From the NCBI RefSeq assembly GCF_008330945.1, contig NZ_CP043488.1, positions 1,426,001 through 1,490,000 of the forward strand: a stretch of DNA of 64,000 bases, in the 5' to 3' direction. The position numbers and the translations under genes were made by a program. Position 1 is the first letter of the stretch. Every line of letters starts with the position of its first letter. This document shows positions 51,196 through 60,779 of the stretch, piece after piece. The notes under the pieces were generated by a model, which saw only the letters and a list, made by a program, of their open reading frames with translations, searched no databases and had not been told where the DNA came from. The DNA is from Labrys sp. KNU-23. GTDB taxonomy: Bacteria; Pseudomonadota; Alphaproteobacteria; Rhizobiales; Labraceae.

Positions 51196-52224
51196 ATGAA
51201 GAGGCCGACGATCCGCGACCTGGCCGATGCCGCCGGTGTTTCGATCGCCACCGCCAATCGGGTCCTGTCGGGCGTCGATGGGGTGCGCGCGAACACCCGT
51301 GAAAAGGTGCGGGTGGCGGCGCAGACCATCGGATTCTACGGGCTGGGGGCGATTGAATCGCGCAATGCGGCCGCGCGGCCAAAGTACCGCTTCGGCATCA
51401 TCCTTCTCCAGCCGCACCGACCGTTCTACCAGTTGGTCGCGCGGGCTCTCTTGGACGCGGCGGCCGCGGAGGAAGCGGTCGATATCGACCTCAGGATCGA
51501 GCATCTGGAGGATCTTTCACCCCAGAACACGGCGGATCGGGCGCTGGCACTCGCCAAGGAGTGCGACGCGATCTGTGTCACCACGGCCGTACATCCTGTC
51601 GTAGCCCAGGCTATCGCCGACATCGCAACCCGGGGCATTCCCGTTTTTGCATTGATATCGCAACTCTCGGCGACGGGACAAATTCACTATATCGGCCTCG
51701 ACAATTGGAAAGTGGGGCGAACCGCAGCCTGGGCCTTCGAGCACATCTGCAAAGTCCCGGGCAAAATCGGCCTTCTGATGGGCAATCCGCGTTATCGAAA
51801 CCAGGAAATGAATGAGACGGGGTTCCGATCGTATTTTCGTGAACACGCTCGCGATTTCGTTCTGCTTGAACCCCTATCGACCTTTGAATCCTCCGCCGTC
51901 GCGCAGGAAATGACCGAGCGGCTGCTCCAGGAACATGCCGATCTCGCCGGTCTCTATGTTGCGGGTGGCGGTATCAGCGGGGTGCTTGCTGCGCTTCGCA
52001 CGACTGGCCGAGCCGGCACGCTGGTCGTCGTCGGCTACGAGTTGATGGACAATGTGAAGGCCGCGCTCATCGACGGCACGCTGACGCTTTCGATCGCCCA
52101 CCCGCTCGCAAGATTGGCCAAGGAAACGATTGCTGCGATGACGAAAGCCGTACAGGCCCCAAACCGCGTTGCGAATTATACATCCATCGTACCGTTCGAC
52201 ATCTACACGCGGGAAAATATCTAG
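51196..52224 (+). CDS. LacI-family transcriptional regulator
   Basis: Regulator of 342 residues with HTH TIRDLADAAGVSIATANRVL at residues 5-24 and hinge AAQTIGFYGLGAIESR. The ligand domain contains FGIILLQPHRPFYQLVARAL, CDAICVTTAVHPVVAQAI, GLLMGNPRYRNQEM and LVVVGYELMDNVKAALIDGT, like periplasmic sugar-binding proteins. It diverges from the moc-like operon, with TATCAT repeats between, and probably represses it. A LacI regulator replaces the GntR-type MocR known from rhizopine clusters. Confidence 0.93.
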   Translation: MKRPTIRDLADAAGVSIATANRVLSGVDGVRANTREKVRVAAQTIGFYGLGAIESRNAAARPKYRFGIILLQPHRPFYQLVARALLDAAAAEEAVDIDLRIEHLEDLSPQNTADRALALAKECDAICVTTAVHPVVAQAIADIATRGIPVFALISQLSATGQIHYIGLDNWKVGRTAAWAFEHICKVPGKIGLLMGNPRYRNQEMNETGFRSYFREHARDFVLLEPLSTFESSAVAQEMTERLLQEHADLAGLYVAGGGISGVLAALRTTGRAGTLVVVGYELMDNVKAALIDGTLTLSIAHPLARLAKETIAAMTKAVQAPNRVANYTSIVPFDIYTRENI

Positions 52225-52689
52225 GGCCCAATTCCTGCGACCGCGCTGCTGCGACCGATGCGAAGCCAGCAACCGGCCAACCTGCACGCAAGATCCGTTG
52301 CCGGCCAGCCGCCCGGCGCAAGCCCGAGATGGTGGACAATGAGATCAACGCGCGCCGTTCGCCACGACCAGGATCCGAGTGCGCGGCGGTGGCACGGCCA
52401 GACAAGCCCCGACTTGTCTTCGCCGAACACGGGCACGCCAAGGTGAACCTCGATGGCGAACCTCGATTTAGGCCACGATGGCCCGCCACTCGGCCAGGGC
52501 AGCTGAGCGCCTTTTCCGGCTGACGCGGCGGTGTTCTGAACTAAAGCGGTTGTGAATCTGGCTGCGTATGGCGACGAACTTCTGGAGTGTCTTCATCGTT
52601 TCACGGCACATTCAACATTCTGTGGCAATAAATTTAGTAGATACGGGTCGCGACGCTGGCTAAATAAATAGAACTGACGGAAATATTTG
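52225..52689. other. Intergenic region without recognisable gene
   Basis: 465 bases. The left part is GC-rich with open frames of no family resemblance; from ~52600 the base composition turns AT-rich and continues so into the XRE gene. No repeat or terminator with a T-run was seen behind the LacI stop. Confidence 0.4.
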
Positions 52690-53280
52690 TTACTTATAAT
52701 ACGTATTGATTTGCAGAAATTTGAGAGGAGTTTTAACAGATTTTACAAGACCATGCCAATTTTCAGCATCAAAAAACAGACTATCCCCTGATTCTAAGCT
52801 ATGATTGTTCGATCCATAGCGATATATCATTTCTCCCTCCAGCATGAAAATTAAGGTATGTCCCGCCCCTTGAGATGATACGCAGGAATATTCTTCATCT
52901 TGAATTACTACCAAAGAAGGGTTGGCGTGAAGAAATTCATCGTAAGAACCGACGGGACCAAGATTCAAGTTATAGACTCCCTTTCCAATGGGGAATCCGC
53001 TCGATCCAGTCGCTTCGGCATGCCTGACGAAGACAACTCCACGACGTTCCTCCGTTCTTCGGATCAAAGCGGACAGCGAAACGCCAAGAATTCTTGCCAA
53101 GGACTGTAGAATGGTCAGGGACGCGGTAATGGTACCGCGCTCAATCTTTGACAGAGTACCGCCGGAGATTTGAGCCAATCTTGCAAGATCGACAGCAGAA
53201 ATTCCTTCACGTTCCCTGCAGAAGCGCAGTTCTCGGCCGATTGCGACCGGAAGGCGCTCCTTCTTTATTCTGACCGACAC
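52690..53280 (-). CDS. XRE-family regulator with C-terminal cupin domain
   Basis: Regulator of 196 residues. N-terminal Cro/C1 HTH: LRFCREREGISAVDLARLA, GGTLSKIERGTITASLTILQ (~20-65). C-terminal cupin_2 (~120-190): GAGHTLIFMLEGEMIYRYG and SLESGDSLFFDAENWHGLV. This is the PuuR/SutR-like plan, which often controls amine, amino acid or nitrogen catabolism. Its base composition is clearly richer in AT than the neighbours, suggesting transfer. It lies next to, and in the same direction as, the end of the urea operon; a regulatory link is not shown. Confidence 0.9.
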   Translation of the reverse strand: MSVRIKKERLPVAIGRELRFCREREGISAVDLARLAQISGGTLSKIERGTITASLTILQSLARILGVSLSALIRRTEERRGVVFVRHAEATGSSGFPIGKGVYNLNLGPVGSYDEFLHANPSLVVIQDEEYSCVSSQGAGHTLIFMLEGEMIYRYGSNNHSLESGDSLFFDAENWHGLVKSVKTPLKFLQINTYYK

Positions 53281-53492
53281 AACCTAGCTCTCCTGACAGG
53301 CCACAGTATTCAATGTGTTATCTTCAGTTTGAACAAGAACACGTACCCCAACATGAGAAAAAGACGTCTGCTCATAAGCAGGATGCAGCCGGCCTCTTCT
53401 CATGACTGATGCCGCTTGCGCCTTTACAGAATGGCCGGCGCGAGCGCGTACTGTTTGTCATGCCGTTGGAGCGGGGTGTAGGCACCGGCCTT

Positions 53493-54095
53493 TCAGGCAA
53501 GCCCCCCGAGTAGAGCTGCACCGGCGATCGCAATAAGGGCCCCGGTCGAACGGACGAGGAGCTCTCCCCGCCCGCCCCGCAGATTGCCGATTGCGAGGCC
53601 AGTCCCCACACCAATTGCATGCAGCAAAGCCGTGCCAAGCACGAAACCCACGCCATAGGTGAAGCCCCCGACATTTTCCGGCATCTCGGCTCCATGCGCA
53701 TAACCATGGAAGACCGCAAAAAAGCCGACAAGAGCCATCGCCACGGGTATGGCGGCGCGCAATCGCAAAGCAACGATGGTGCCCAGCACCACCACGGAAA
53801 GACCAATGCCCAGTTCGACGAATGGCAAGGTCACGCCGACAAGCCCCAAGGCGCCACCGAATGCCATGACGCAGACAAAACTCAGGGGGACGAGCCAGAT
53901 TGCCCGCCCGCCCAATTGGGCGGCGAACAGTCCAACAGTGACCATGGCCAGGACATGATCCGGTCCGCTGACGGGGTGGAGGAAACCATGCGCGAGCCCG
54001 CTGGTCGCTCCAATACCCGTATGGGCATTGGCCGTGGCTGTCATGGCGCCGACAAGGATCGCGGCAAGCAGTGGGGCGGTGCAGCGGGATTTCAT
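53493..54095 (-). CDS. ureJ: HupE/UreJ-family nickel permease
   Basis: Membrane protein of 200 residues that probably supplies Ni2+ for urease. Signal-like N-terminus (TAPLLAAILVGAMTATANA) then HTGIGATSGLAHGFLHPVSGPDHVLAMV as conserved family block, whose His and Asp (H-P-x-S-G-x-D-H) are the predicted nickel site. A second block reads FFAVFHGYAHGAEMPEN. It is the last gene of the leftward urea operon, 42 bases behind ureD. Confidence 0.9.
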   Translation of the reverse strand: MKSRCTAPLLAAILVGAMTATANAHTGIGATSGLAHGFLHPVSGPDHVLAMVTVGLFAAQLGGRAIWLVPLSFVCVMAFGGALGLVGVTLPFVELGIGLSVVVLGTIVALRLRAAIPVAMALVGFFAVFHGYAHGAEMPENVGGFTYGVGFVLGTALLHAIGVGTGLAIGNLRGGRGELLVRSTGALIAIAGAALLGGLA

Positions 54096-54137
54096 GGGCC
54101 TGTCTCCTTTTTAAAATCAGTCAACGTCCCCGAGGTC

Positions 54138-55013
54138 TTATTTTCTCCGGGGCATAGGCGAATGGCCGAATGCGGCTTGGCAACACAGTGAGAACAGCCG
54201 ATCGGAGACCTTGCGAGCCGCAATCGCATCTGCGGCAAGACAGCGAATGCCCCAACCGGCTGCATTGGGGAGCGCACTCACACCAATGATCGAGCTGCCT
54301 TCGACATGCGAGCTCTGCAGGTCGGGTAGGGAAGGCAGACGAGAAGCGGGCCCGAGAATGAGATAGCTTGCCATGACCTGCCAGCGGCCCATCGGAGAAG
54401 CCCGATCGCGCAGCGCATCGCCGATAAGCTGGAAGCAGTCGCTCACGACCAGCCTTCCGCTGCGATCCCGGATCACCACGTCCGAACTGAGCCGATCGAA
54501 ACAGCGCCCTTCGGCCCGGGGGTCATGCATGCTGAAAGCATCGCAAAGGAACAGGACAGCGTCGTCGGCCAGGCTGGCCTCCAGGCCGGCCGCAAAAAAC
54601 GCGCCGGGAAAAAGCACGAGCGGGTCGGGCGCATAGGCCAGGAAACCGCCGCTATCGACCCGGATGGCGGTATTCTGACGAGCGGGCTGCCCCTGGCAGT
54701 CGTGGACGATGGTGGCGGCTTGGGTCGTTATATGAGCGGCGGCACCTGCTCCAACGCGAAATCGGCAGGAGAGCCGCTCCCCTCGATAAAGCCCGCCGGA
54801 TGACGATTGCTGGTAGAGCGTAAGTAGCGACGGAATGGCCGGATCCAGCCGGAAGGGCCGCGTCAAATGAAACGGGTAGGAGACGAACTGGCGCGCGAGC
54901 GTCGTTCGCGCACCATGCCGGGTGAAGTCCAATTCGAAACGGCCCCGATGTTCGGCCATGATGTGCAAGGCCGGCTCGCCAGGTGACGATGGTGGCTGCC
55001 AATGCTGCGTCAT
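54138..55013 (-). CDS. ureD: Urease accessory protein UreD (UreH)
   Basis: Chaperone of 291 residues that, with UreF and UreG, loads nickel into urease. Start 55013 overlaps the ureG stop by four bases (ATGA). Family features: [60 protein letters not shown] (TTQAATKVY-like block), [19 protein letters not shown]. The C-terminal region with [19 protein letters not shown] is typical. In many rhizobia ureD is first in the urease operon; here it is near the end. Confidence 0.9.
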   Translation of the reverse strand: MTQHWQPPSSPGEPALHIMAEHRGRFELDFTRHGARTTLARQFVSYPFHLTRPFRLDPAIPSLLTLYQQSSSGGLYRGERLSCRFRVGAGAAAHITTQAATIVHDCQGQPARQNTAIRVDSGGFLAYAPDPLVLFPGAFFAAGLEASLADDAVLFLCDAFSMHDPRAEGRCFDRLSSDVVIRDRSGRLVVSDCFQLIGDALRDRASPMGRWQVMASYLILGPASRLPSLPDLQSSHVEGSSIIGVSALPNAAGWGIRCLAADAIAARKVSDRLFSLCCQAAFGHSPMPRRK

Positions 55014-55657
55014 CGGAACAACACTTCGGCCAGAATGCGATCGACAATTGCATCGATGCCCTCGGCCTTGCGGCAATTGGTCAGCACCAGGTGGCGACCA
55101 CGGCGGGCGGCCGCCGCCTCGCTCGTCATGCGATCGAGATCAACGCCGACATAGGGAGCCAGATCGCTCTTGTTGATCACGAGCAGATCGCATTTAAGTA
55201 CGCCTGGGCCATTCTTGCGGGGAATGTCGTCGCCTCCGGCGACGTCGATGACGAACATCCACCAATCGACGAGGTCCAGCGAGAAGGTGGAGGCCAGATT
55301 GTCGCCGCCGCTCTCGATCAGGATCAGTTCGGCATCGGGAAAGAGCAGCTCCAGCTCGTCGGCAGCGGCGATGTTGAGAGTGGGATCTTCCCGAATGACC
55401 GTGTGCGGACACGCCCCGGCCTCGACAGCCGCAACCCTCGCCGGGTCGATCAGGCCGGAACGCCGCAGACGCTCGGCATCTTCCGCTGTCACGAGATCGT
55501 TGGTGACGACTGCCAGCGAGACACCTCGTGCCGCAAAGGCAGGAATCAGCTGTTCGATGAGCGCCGTCTTGCCCGAACCGACCGGCCCGCCAATGCCAAC
55601 CCTGGCAGCGCCCACGCGGGTCGATGGCCGATCCTTCAACAGATACGTCGCGTCCAT
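55010..55657 (-). CDS. ureG: Urease accessory GTPase UreG
   Basis: SIMIBI-class GTPase of 215 residues that drives nickel insertion. P-loop [17 protein letters not shown] at ~21-37, the nickel site Cys-Pro-His in [13 protein letters not shown], the switch region [16 protein letters not shown], and the guanine motif [17 protein letters not shown]. Length is normal. It lies four bases behind ureC and overlaps ureD. Confidence 0.95.
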   Translation of the reverse strand: MDATYLLKDRPSTRVGAARVGIGGPVGSGKTALIEQLIPAFAARGVSLAVVTNDLVTAEDAERLRRSGLIDPARVAAVEAGACPHTVIREDPTLNIAAADELELLFPDAELILIESGGDNLASTFSLDLVDWWMFVIDVAGGDDIPRKNGPGVLKCDLLVINKSDLAPYVGVDLDRMTSEAAAARRGRHLVLTNCRKAEGIDAIVDRILAEVLFR

Positions 55658-55661
55658 GGCG

Positions 55662-57374
55662 TCACCTCAGCATATAGCGTTGTGCCAGCGGCAGCTCCCG
55701 CGCCGGCTCACATGTGGCAAGCTCGCCATCGACAAAGACGTCGAAGGTCTGGGGATCGACGCGTATCTGGGGGCAGACGTCGTTATGGAGCATGTCCTTC
55801 TTGGATAGCTGCCTCGATCCCCGGGAGGGCAACAGCGCCTTCTTCAAATCGAGCGCGGAGGCCAGCCCTCTGTCGATGGCGGCCGGATTGACGAAACAGG
55901 CCGACAAGGCCTGTTTGGCCCGTCCGAACGCTCCCCATTGCGGACGCAACAAGAGGGGTTCGCAGGTCATCAGCGAGGCTGCGCTGTCCCCCATCGCGCC
56001 CCAGGCTATGAAACCGCCCTTGATAACCAGTTCGGGCTTGATGCCAAAGAAGGCCGGGCGCCAAATCACGATATCCGCGATCTTGCCGTCCTCGAGCGAG
56101 CCGACATGGTCGGCAATGCCGAAGGTGCGTGCCGCATTGATGGTGTATTTCGCGACATAGCGTTTGATCCGCTCATTGTCGCCAAGACGCGTCTTCTCCT
56201 CAGGCAGGCGCCCTCTTTGCTGCTTCATCTTGTCGGCAAGCTGCCAGGTCCTGCAGATGACCTCGTTGATGCGGCCCATGCCCTGGCTGTCAGATCCCAG
56301 CATCGAGATTGCACCGATATCGTGCAGGACGTCTTCGGCGGCGATCGTCTGCGCCCGGATGCGGCTTTCCGCGAAGGCCACGTCCTCGGGTATGGACGGG
56401 TTGAGATGATGGCACACCATCGTCATGTCGAGATGTTCGTCGAAGGTGTTGACCGTGTAGGGATTGGTGGGATTGGTGGAAGACGGCAGGCACCATGGCA
56501 CGCCGGCGACGCGGATGATGTCGGGCGCATGACCACCTCCGGCACCTTCGGTGTGGTACATGTGGATGGTGCGCTCCTTGATGGCGGCCAGCGTATCTTC
56601 CAGGAAACCGGACTCGTTCAGCGTGTCGGTATGGATTTGGACAGGAAAGTCCATATCGTCGGCGACCGACAGGCAGGTGTCGATGGAGGCGGGCATCGTG
56701 CCCCAATCCTCATGCAGCTTGAGGCCGAGACATCCCGTTTCGATCTGCTCGACCAGCGAGGCGGGCTTATGCGAATTGCCACGGCCGAGGAAACCGAAAT
56801 TGATCGGCCATTGTTCGGCGGCCTGCAGCATCTTGCCGACATTGAAAGCGCCACCGCAATCGATGCCGACGGTGATGGGCCCGAGCGAACCGCCCAGCAT
56901 CGTGGTGATGCCCGAGGCGATTGCGTGTTCGCAAAGCTGGGCGCTGTCGAAATGAACATGGACATCGAGCGCCCCGGCCGTGGCAATGAGGCCCTCGCAA
57001 TCGCGCACCGTCGTCGCCGCCGAAACGATCAGGCGAGGATCGACATTGTCCATGATCGCCGGATTGCCGGCCTTGCCGATGCCGACAATACGCCCCTCCT
57101 TGATGCCGAGATCGCCCTTGACGATCCCGAGCACGGCATCGATCACGGTGACGTTGCACAAGAGAAAGTCCAGCGCCCCTTCGGCGCTGGTCACACCGGC
57201 GGCAAGACCCGCGCCATCGCGCAGTGTCTTTCCCCCACCGTGGAGACATTCGTCACCATAGGTGGCGTAGTCCTTCTCGACTACGGCGATGAGCGAGGTG
57301 TCACCCAGCCGGAAACCGTCGCCCAGGGTTGGTCCATACATCGCGGCATAGTCGCGCCGGGAGAGAGAGGCCAT
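55662..57374 (-). CDS. ureC: Urease alpha subunit UreC
   Basis: Catalytic subunit, 570 residues, start 57374 with AGGAGAAGACAG upstream. Active-site residues are complete: His139/His141 in [11 protein letters not shown], carbamylated Lys219 in GLKLHEDWG, His248 in [12 protein letters not shown], His274 in [15 protein letters not shown], flap Cys321-His322 in MVCHHLNPS, and Asp362 in GSDSQGMGR. Around His141 the usual ICPQQ is replaced by DSAQL, so this is a divergent urease lineage. It lies 16 bases behind ureAB and four before ureG. Confidence 0.95.
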   Translation of the reverse strand: MASLSRRDYAAMYGPTLGDGFRLGDTSLIAVVEKDYATYGDECLHGGGKTLRDGAGLAAGVTSAEGALDFLLCNVTVIDAVLGIVKGDLGIKEGRIVGIGKAGNPAIMDNVDPRLIVSAATTVRDCEGLIATAGALDVHVHFDSAQLCEHAIASGITTMLGGSLGPITVGIDCGGAFNVGKMLQAAEQWPINFGFLGRGNSHKPASLVEQIETGCLGLKLHEDWGTMPASIDTCLSVADDMDFPVQIHTDTLNESGFLEDTLAAIKERTIHMYHTEGAGGGHAPDIIRVAGVPWCLPSSTNPTNPYTVNTFDEHLDMTMVCHHLNPSIPEDVAFAESRIRAQTIAAEDVLHDIGAISMLGSDSQGMGRINEVICRTWQLADKMKQQRGRLPEEKTRLGDNERIKRYVAKYTINAARTFGIADHVGSLEDGKIADIVIWRPAFFGIKPELVIKGGFIAWGAMGDSAASLMTCEPLLLRPQWGAFGRAKQALSACFVNPAAIDRGLASALDLKKALLPSRGSRQLSKKDMLHNDVCPQIRVDPQTFDVFVDGELATCEPARELPLAQRYMLR

Positions 57375-57390
57375 ATCTGTCTTCTCCTTT

Positions 57391-58085
57391 TCAAGTGCCG
57401 CGAAAGCCAGCGCCGCGGGCGCGTTCCAGGGCAGCCTCTTTGACTTTGGGATCCCGGGCCGAGCCATTGGACAGCGCGTTCAGCCCGGAGAGCGTCTGGC
57501 TGCCGCCAAAGGTGGTGAGTTCCACTTGCCTTTCCTGTCCGGGTTCAAAGCGCACCGCCGTGCCGGCTGCGATATCGAGGCGCATACCGAAGGCGGCGGC
57601 GCGGTCGAACTCCAGAGCCCGGTTGACCTCGAAGAAATGGTAGTGGGAGCCGATCTGCACGGGACGGTCACCCGTGTTGACCACCCGAAGCGACCGCTTT
57701 TCCCGGCCGGCATTGAGCTCGATTTCGCCTTCCTCGCTGACGATCTCTCCCGGCTCAAACGTGTCGTGAGGGCCGTCGAGCGCGGGACGCAGGGGTCGTG
57801 AACCGTGACCAGCTTGGTGCCGTCCTTGAAGGTTGCCTCCACCTGCAACATGGGGAGCATCGCGGCCACGCCTGACATGACATCGTCCTGCGTGAGAATT
57901 TGCGACCCCAGCGCCATCATTTCCGCCACCGAGCGCCCCTCGCGCGCGCCCTCGAGGATCTCGTCGGAAATCAGGGCGACGGCTTCCGGATAATTGAGCC
58001 TGAGGCCCTTGGCGCGTCGTTTGCGGGCGAGTTCCGCGGCCGTGAAGATGGTGAGGCGTTCCAATTCAGTGGGTGTCAGCAGCAT
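57391..58085 (-). pseudogene. ureA: Fused urease gamma-beta subunit gene (ureAB) with a one-base frameshift
   Basis: From ATG 58085 the frame gives a complete gamma subunit: [43 protein letters not shown]. At the run GGGG (57792-57795, plus strand) the frame is lost. In the next frame the beta subunit continues without a break: [51 protein letters not shown], and ends near 57391. Adding one G to the run would join both into a ~231-residue gamma-beta fusion, a known arrangement. Without it the beta subunit is not made in frame and urease should fail to assemble. Sequencing error in the homopolymer is the main alternative. Confidence 0.85.
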
Positions 58086-58109
58086 GAATGCGCTCCCTCC
58101 TTGACCGGG

Positions 58110-58796
58110 CTAATTGGAGAACAGCCGCTGACCACCATCGCGATGAAAGGCGACGGCGATTTCAGTCAGCGGATTGAATGAACGGATCGGCTCGTCGGCG
58201 GCCACCGGTTCCCGGCAAATGGCGGCAATGACCGGCAGGGCCGAGGTGAGGATGGCCTGCGCCTCGATGGCGCCGATCAGGCCCAATCTGATCGCGGCGG
58301 TGCTAAGCGATGCGGCAGCCTGATAGCCGCTCATCGATGCAGCCGCGGTTTCGTCGAGCCCGATCGCCCACCAGAGCAGCCCCTGCACGACCGCCAGATG
58401 CCCACAGGCGGAACCGTCACGCACCAAGGCTCGATAGTCCGATGCTCTGGACGTAGCGATACGCGCGTGGGTCGTCAGCAGCGCCATGCCGTTGCGACGC
58501 GAACCGGTCCTGAGGCCATCCACGAATGTCGACGCCTCGACTTCGAGATCCAATTCGGTGACGCTCGACAATTCGCCTGCACAACGATGGGCCCTGATCA
58601 AGGCCACGCGGTCAGCCCCGGCCCAGCGATGGCGGAGCTGGGTAAGCACGAAATCGGCCAGGTCCCAACCGCCCAGCGTCTCCTTCAAAAGGGCAGAGGC
58701 CTCCAGTCCCTGTGAGAAAGCAAAGCCCCCCGACGGAAACTGGCTGTCAGCGTGCTGCAGAGCCACCAGCAATTGCTCCGGATCGGCCGTATTCAT
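58110..58796 (-). CDS. ureF: Urease accessory protein UreF
   Basis: All-helical activation protein of 228 residues, start 58796 overlapping the ureE stop (ATGA). Family pattern: LQHADSQFPSGGFAFSQGLE at 10-30 (the D-S-x-F-P-x-G-x-F-x-x-S-x-G-L-E motif), later SGYQAAASLSTAAIRLGLIG, a conserved block that contacts UreG, and RSFNPLTEIAVAFHRDGGQR at the C-terminus. It bridges UreD and UreG in the maturation complex. Confidence 0.9.
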   Translation of the reverse strand: MNTADPEQLLVALQHADSQFPSGGFAFSQGLEASALLKETLGGWDLADFVLTQLRHRWAGADRVALIRAHRCAGELSSVTELDLEVEASTFVDGLRTGSRRNGMALLTTHARIATSRASDYRALVRDGSACGHLAVVQGLLWWAIGLDETAAASMSGYQAAASLSTAAIRLGLIGAIEAQAILTSALPVIAAICREPVAADEPIRSFNPLTEIAVAFHRDGGQRLFSN

Positions 58797-59245
58797 TGCT
58801 GCTCTTCGGCCGCGAGAACACGCCCGCTCCTGACCAGCGGTTCTATGCGCGCGATATAATCGGCCGCCGCGCCATCCAGCGAAACCAGCAGGTCCCCGCC
58901 CTCGAAACGCACGCGCCAATGCAGATTGCCGGCATGATAGCCAAGTTCCAGCGCCTCCTCGGCCGCACGCGGTGAAAGCCTGAGCCAGCGTTGTTCACCG
59001 GCTTTGACGATGATGGCTCTTCTGGCTTCCATGAGCAGCACGGCCCCATCGAACAGCTTCTGGTCGCGCGGAAGTGCGATGGCGAGCTCTTCGCCACGTT
59101 CGGTCCGGGCGAGCAGGCGACGCCGATCGAGATCCCCGACCGCGATCTTGACCACTTCCAGATCACCGTGGTGTGCGAGATGATGAAGATGCTCATGCAG
59201 GCCGGGATCCGTGCTGGCGCCGACAAGGCTCTCGATGCGAAGCAT
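58793..59245 (-). CDS. ureE: Urease nickel metallochaperone UreE
   Basis: Nickel carrier of 150 residues. The N-terminal peptide-binding domain includes GEELAIALPRDQKLFDGAVL, and the C-terminal metal domain contains ELGYHAGNLHWRVRFEGGDL, with the conserved His of the GN-x-H-W block. The His-rich stretch GLHEHLHHLAHH sits near the N-terminus (residues 15-26), whereas most UreE proteins carry it at the C-terminal tail; here the tail ends plainly in LAAEEQQ. It follows urtE by 48 bases and overlaps ureF. Confidence 0.88.
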   Translation of the reverse strand: MLRIESLVGASTDPGLHEHLHHLAHHGDLEVVKIAVGDLDRRRLLARTERGEELAIALPRDQKLFDGAVLLMEARRAIIVKAGEQRWLRLSPRAAEEALELGYHAGNLHWRVRFEGGDLLVSLDGAAADYIARIEPLVRSGRVLAAEEQQ

Positions 59246-59293
59246 GCTGGTTTCCTCCCATTGTCTGGTTGCAGCGCCTGTCCTTGCGGTGTG

Positions 59294-59989
59294 CTACAGG
59301 CTCATGTGCCGATGGACGAGTTCCTGGGTGAGTTCGCTGGTGGGACCGGCCGCGGCGACACGCCCCTTTTCGAGGATGGCGAAGCGGTGCGCCGCCGTTC
59401 GAGCAAAGCGGATCTTCTGTTCGACCAGGATGATCGTCAGGCCATGATCGCGGTTGAGGGCGATGATCGCTTTTTCGATGTCCTCGACGATGTTGGGCTG
59501 GATGCCCTCGGTGGGCTCGTCCAGGACCAGGAGGCTCGGATCGGTGGCAAGCGCGCGCGCGATGGCCAGTTGCTGCTGCTGGCCGCCCGACAGATTGGTT
59601 CCGCGACGGCCGAGATGGTCCTTCAGGAATGGAAAAAGGCTCCACACCAGCGGCGGCACCTCGACCCTGCCGTCCGTGCGCGCATTGCAACCCAGAAGGA
59701 TATTGTCGAGGACGCTCATGCCGGGAACGATTTCCCGCCCTTGCGGCACATAGCCAATTCCGCGCCGGGCCCGATCATGGGTCAGAGACTGGCTGATTTC
59801 GTTGCCCTGAAATTCGATGCTGCCCGTGGTGCGCACCCCGATTCCGAGAAGACTGCGCAGCAATGTGGTCTTGCCGACGCCGTTGCGCCCCAGGAGGCAG
59901 AAGGTCTCGCCCTTGCGGATCTCCAGATCGAGATCGTGGATGATGTGGCTCGTGCCGTAGAAGGCATTGACGTGGCTGATCTTAAGCAT
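59294..59989 (-). CDS. urtE: Urea ABC transporter ATPase UrtE
   Basis: LivF-type ATPase of 231 residues, start 59989 (overlapping urtD's stop by eight bases). Walker A GRNGVGKTT, YVPQGREIVPGMSVLDNILL, signature LSGGQQQQLAIARAL, Walker B LLVLDEPTEGIQPNIVEDI; the EPTEGIQP wording is characteristic of UrtE. It pairs with UrtD and the two permeases in urea import. The last gene of the transporter set, followed by ureE. Confidence 0.92.
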   Translation of the reverse strand: MLKISHVNAFYGTSHIIHDLDLEIRKGETFCLLGRNGVGKTTLLRSLLGIGVRTTGSIEFQGNEISQSLTHDRARRGIGYVPQGREIVPGMSVLDNILLGCNARTDGRVEVPPLVWSLFPFLKDHLGRRGTNLSGGQQQQLAIARALATDPSLLVLDEPTEGIQPNIVEDIEKAIIALNRDHGLTIILVEQKIRFARTAAHRFAILEKGRVAAAGPTSELTQELVHRHMSL

Positions 59990-60779
59990 GGCTGAGCGTC
60001 GCCGAACCGAGATAGGCTTCAATGACAGCGGGATTCTTTTCCACCTCATCCGCCGTTCCCTCCGCCAGGACCGAGCCTTGATGGAGAACGGTAATGGTGC
60101 GGCAGATCCTGCGAACGAACGCCATGTCGTGCTCGATGACGAGCACGGTGTGTTCACCGGCCAGAGACAGCAGGAGTTCGGCCGTCTTGTCCGTTTCGGC
60201 GGCGGTCATTCCCGCCGCTGGCTCGTCGAGAAGAATGACCTTGGGATCCTGGCTGAGGACCATGGCGAGTTCCAGCCATTGAAGTTGTCCGTGGGACAAT
60301 TCCCCTGCCCGCCGCATCATGAAGGCGGTCAGCCCTGTCCGTTCGGCAACAGCCAGTTCCCTGTCGGTCGGCCGGCGTGAGAAGCGCCGAAGTAAATTGT
60401 CACGAACCTTGACGTGCCGATTGCTTGCTATCTGCAGGTTCTCGAGCACCGTCATTTCCTTGAAGACGGTTGGTGTCTGGAATTTCCGCCCGACACCGCT
60501 CCGCGCGATCGCGGCCTCGCCAATGCCAGTGATGTTGCGGTCGTTCAGCCAGATCTCTCCTTCGGAGGGCAGCACCTTTCCGCACAGCAGATCGAGCAGC
60601 GTCGACTTGCCCGCACCGTTTGCGCCAATGATGACCCTGAGTTCGCCATCTTCGATGGACAGGTCGACATTGCTCACGGCCGGAAAGTCATCGAAGCGGA
60701 CGGTGAGCTGGCGAGTCATGAGAATAGGCGGTTTGGGGGCCTTCGATTGTGCGGCCGCTATCCTGGTCACGGCGTTCAT
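59982..60779 (-). CDS. urtD: Urea ABC transporter ATPase UrtD
   Basis: LivG-type ATPase of 265 residues, start 60779 overlapping the urtC stop (ATGA). Walker A GANGAGKST, GVGRKFQTPTVFKEMTVLEN (the KFQTP-x-VF signature of UrtD), LSHGQLQWLELAMVL as signature, Walker B VILLDEPAAGMTAAE. The C-terminus ends in the BCA_ABC_TP_C-type helix. Part of urtABCDE. Confidence 0.92.
   Translation of the reverse strand: MNAVTRIAAAQSKAPKPPILMTRQLTVRFDDFPAVSNVDLSIEDGELRVIIGANGAGKSTLLDLLCGKVLPSEGEIWLNDRNITGIGEAAIARSGVGRKFQTPTVFKEMTVLENLQIASNRHVKVRDNLLRRFSRRPTDRELAVAERTGLTAFMMRRAGELSHGQLQWLELAMVLSQDPKVILLDEPAAGMTAAETDKTAELLLSLAGEHTVLVIEHDMAFVRRICRTITVLHQGSVLAEGTADEVEKNPAVIEAYLGSATLSHA

Noticed and set aside
55938..57443. 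501-codon rightward frame across ureC
   Set aside because: Antisense to UreC, which has every active-site residue; the rightward protein has no recognisable domain.
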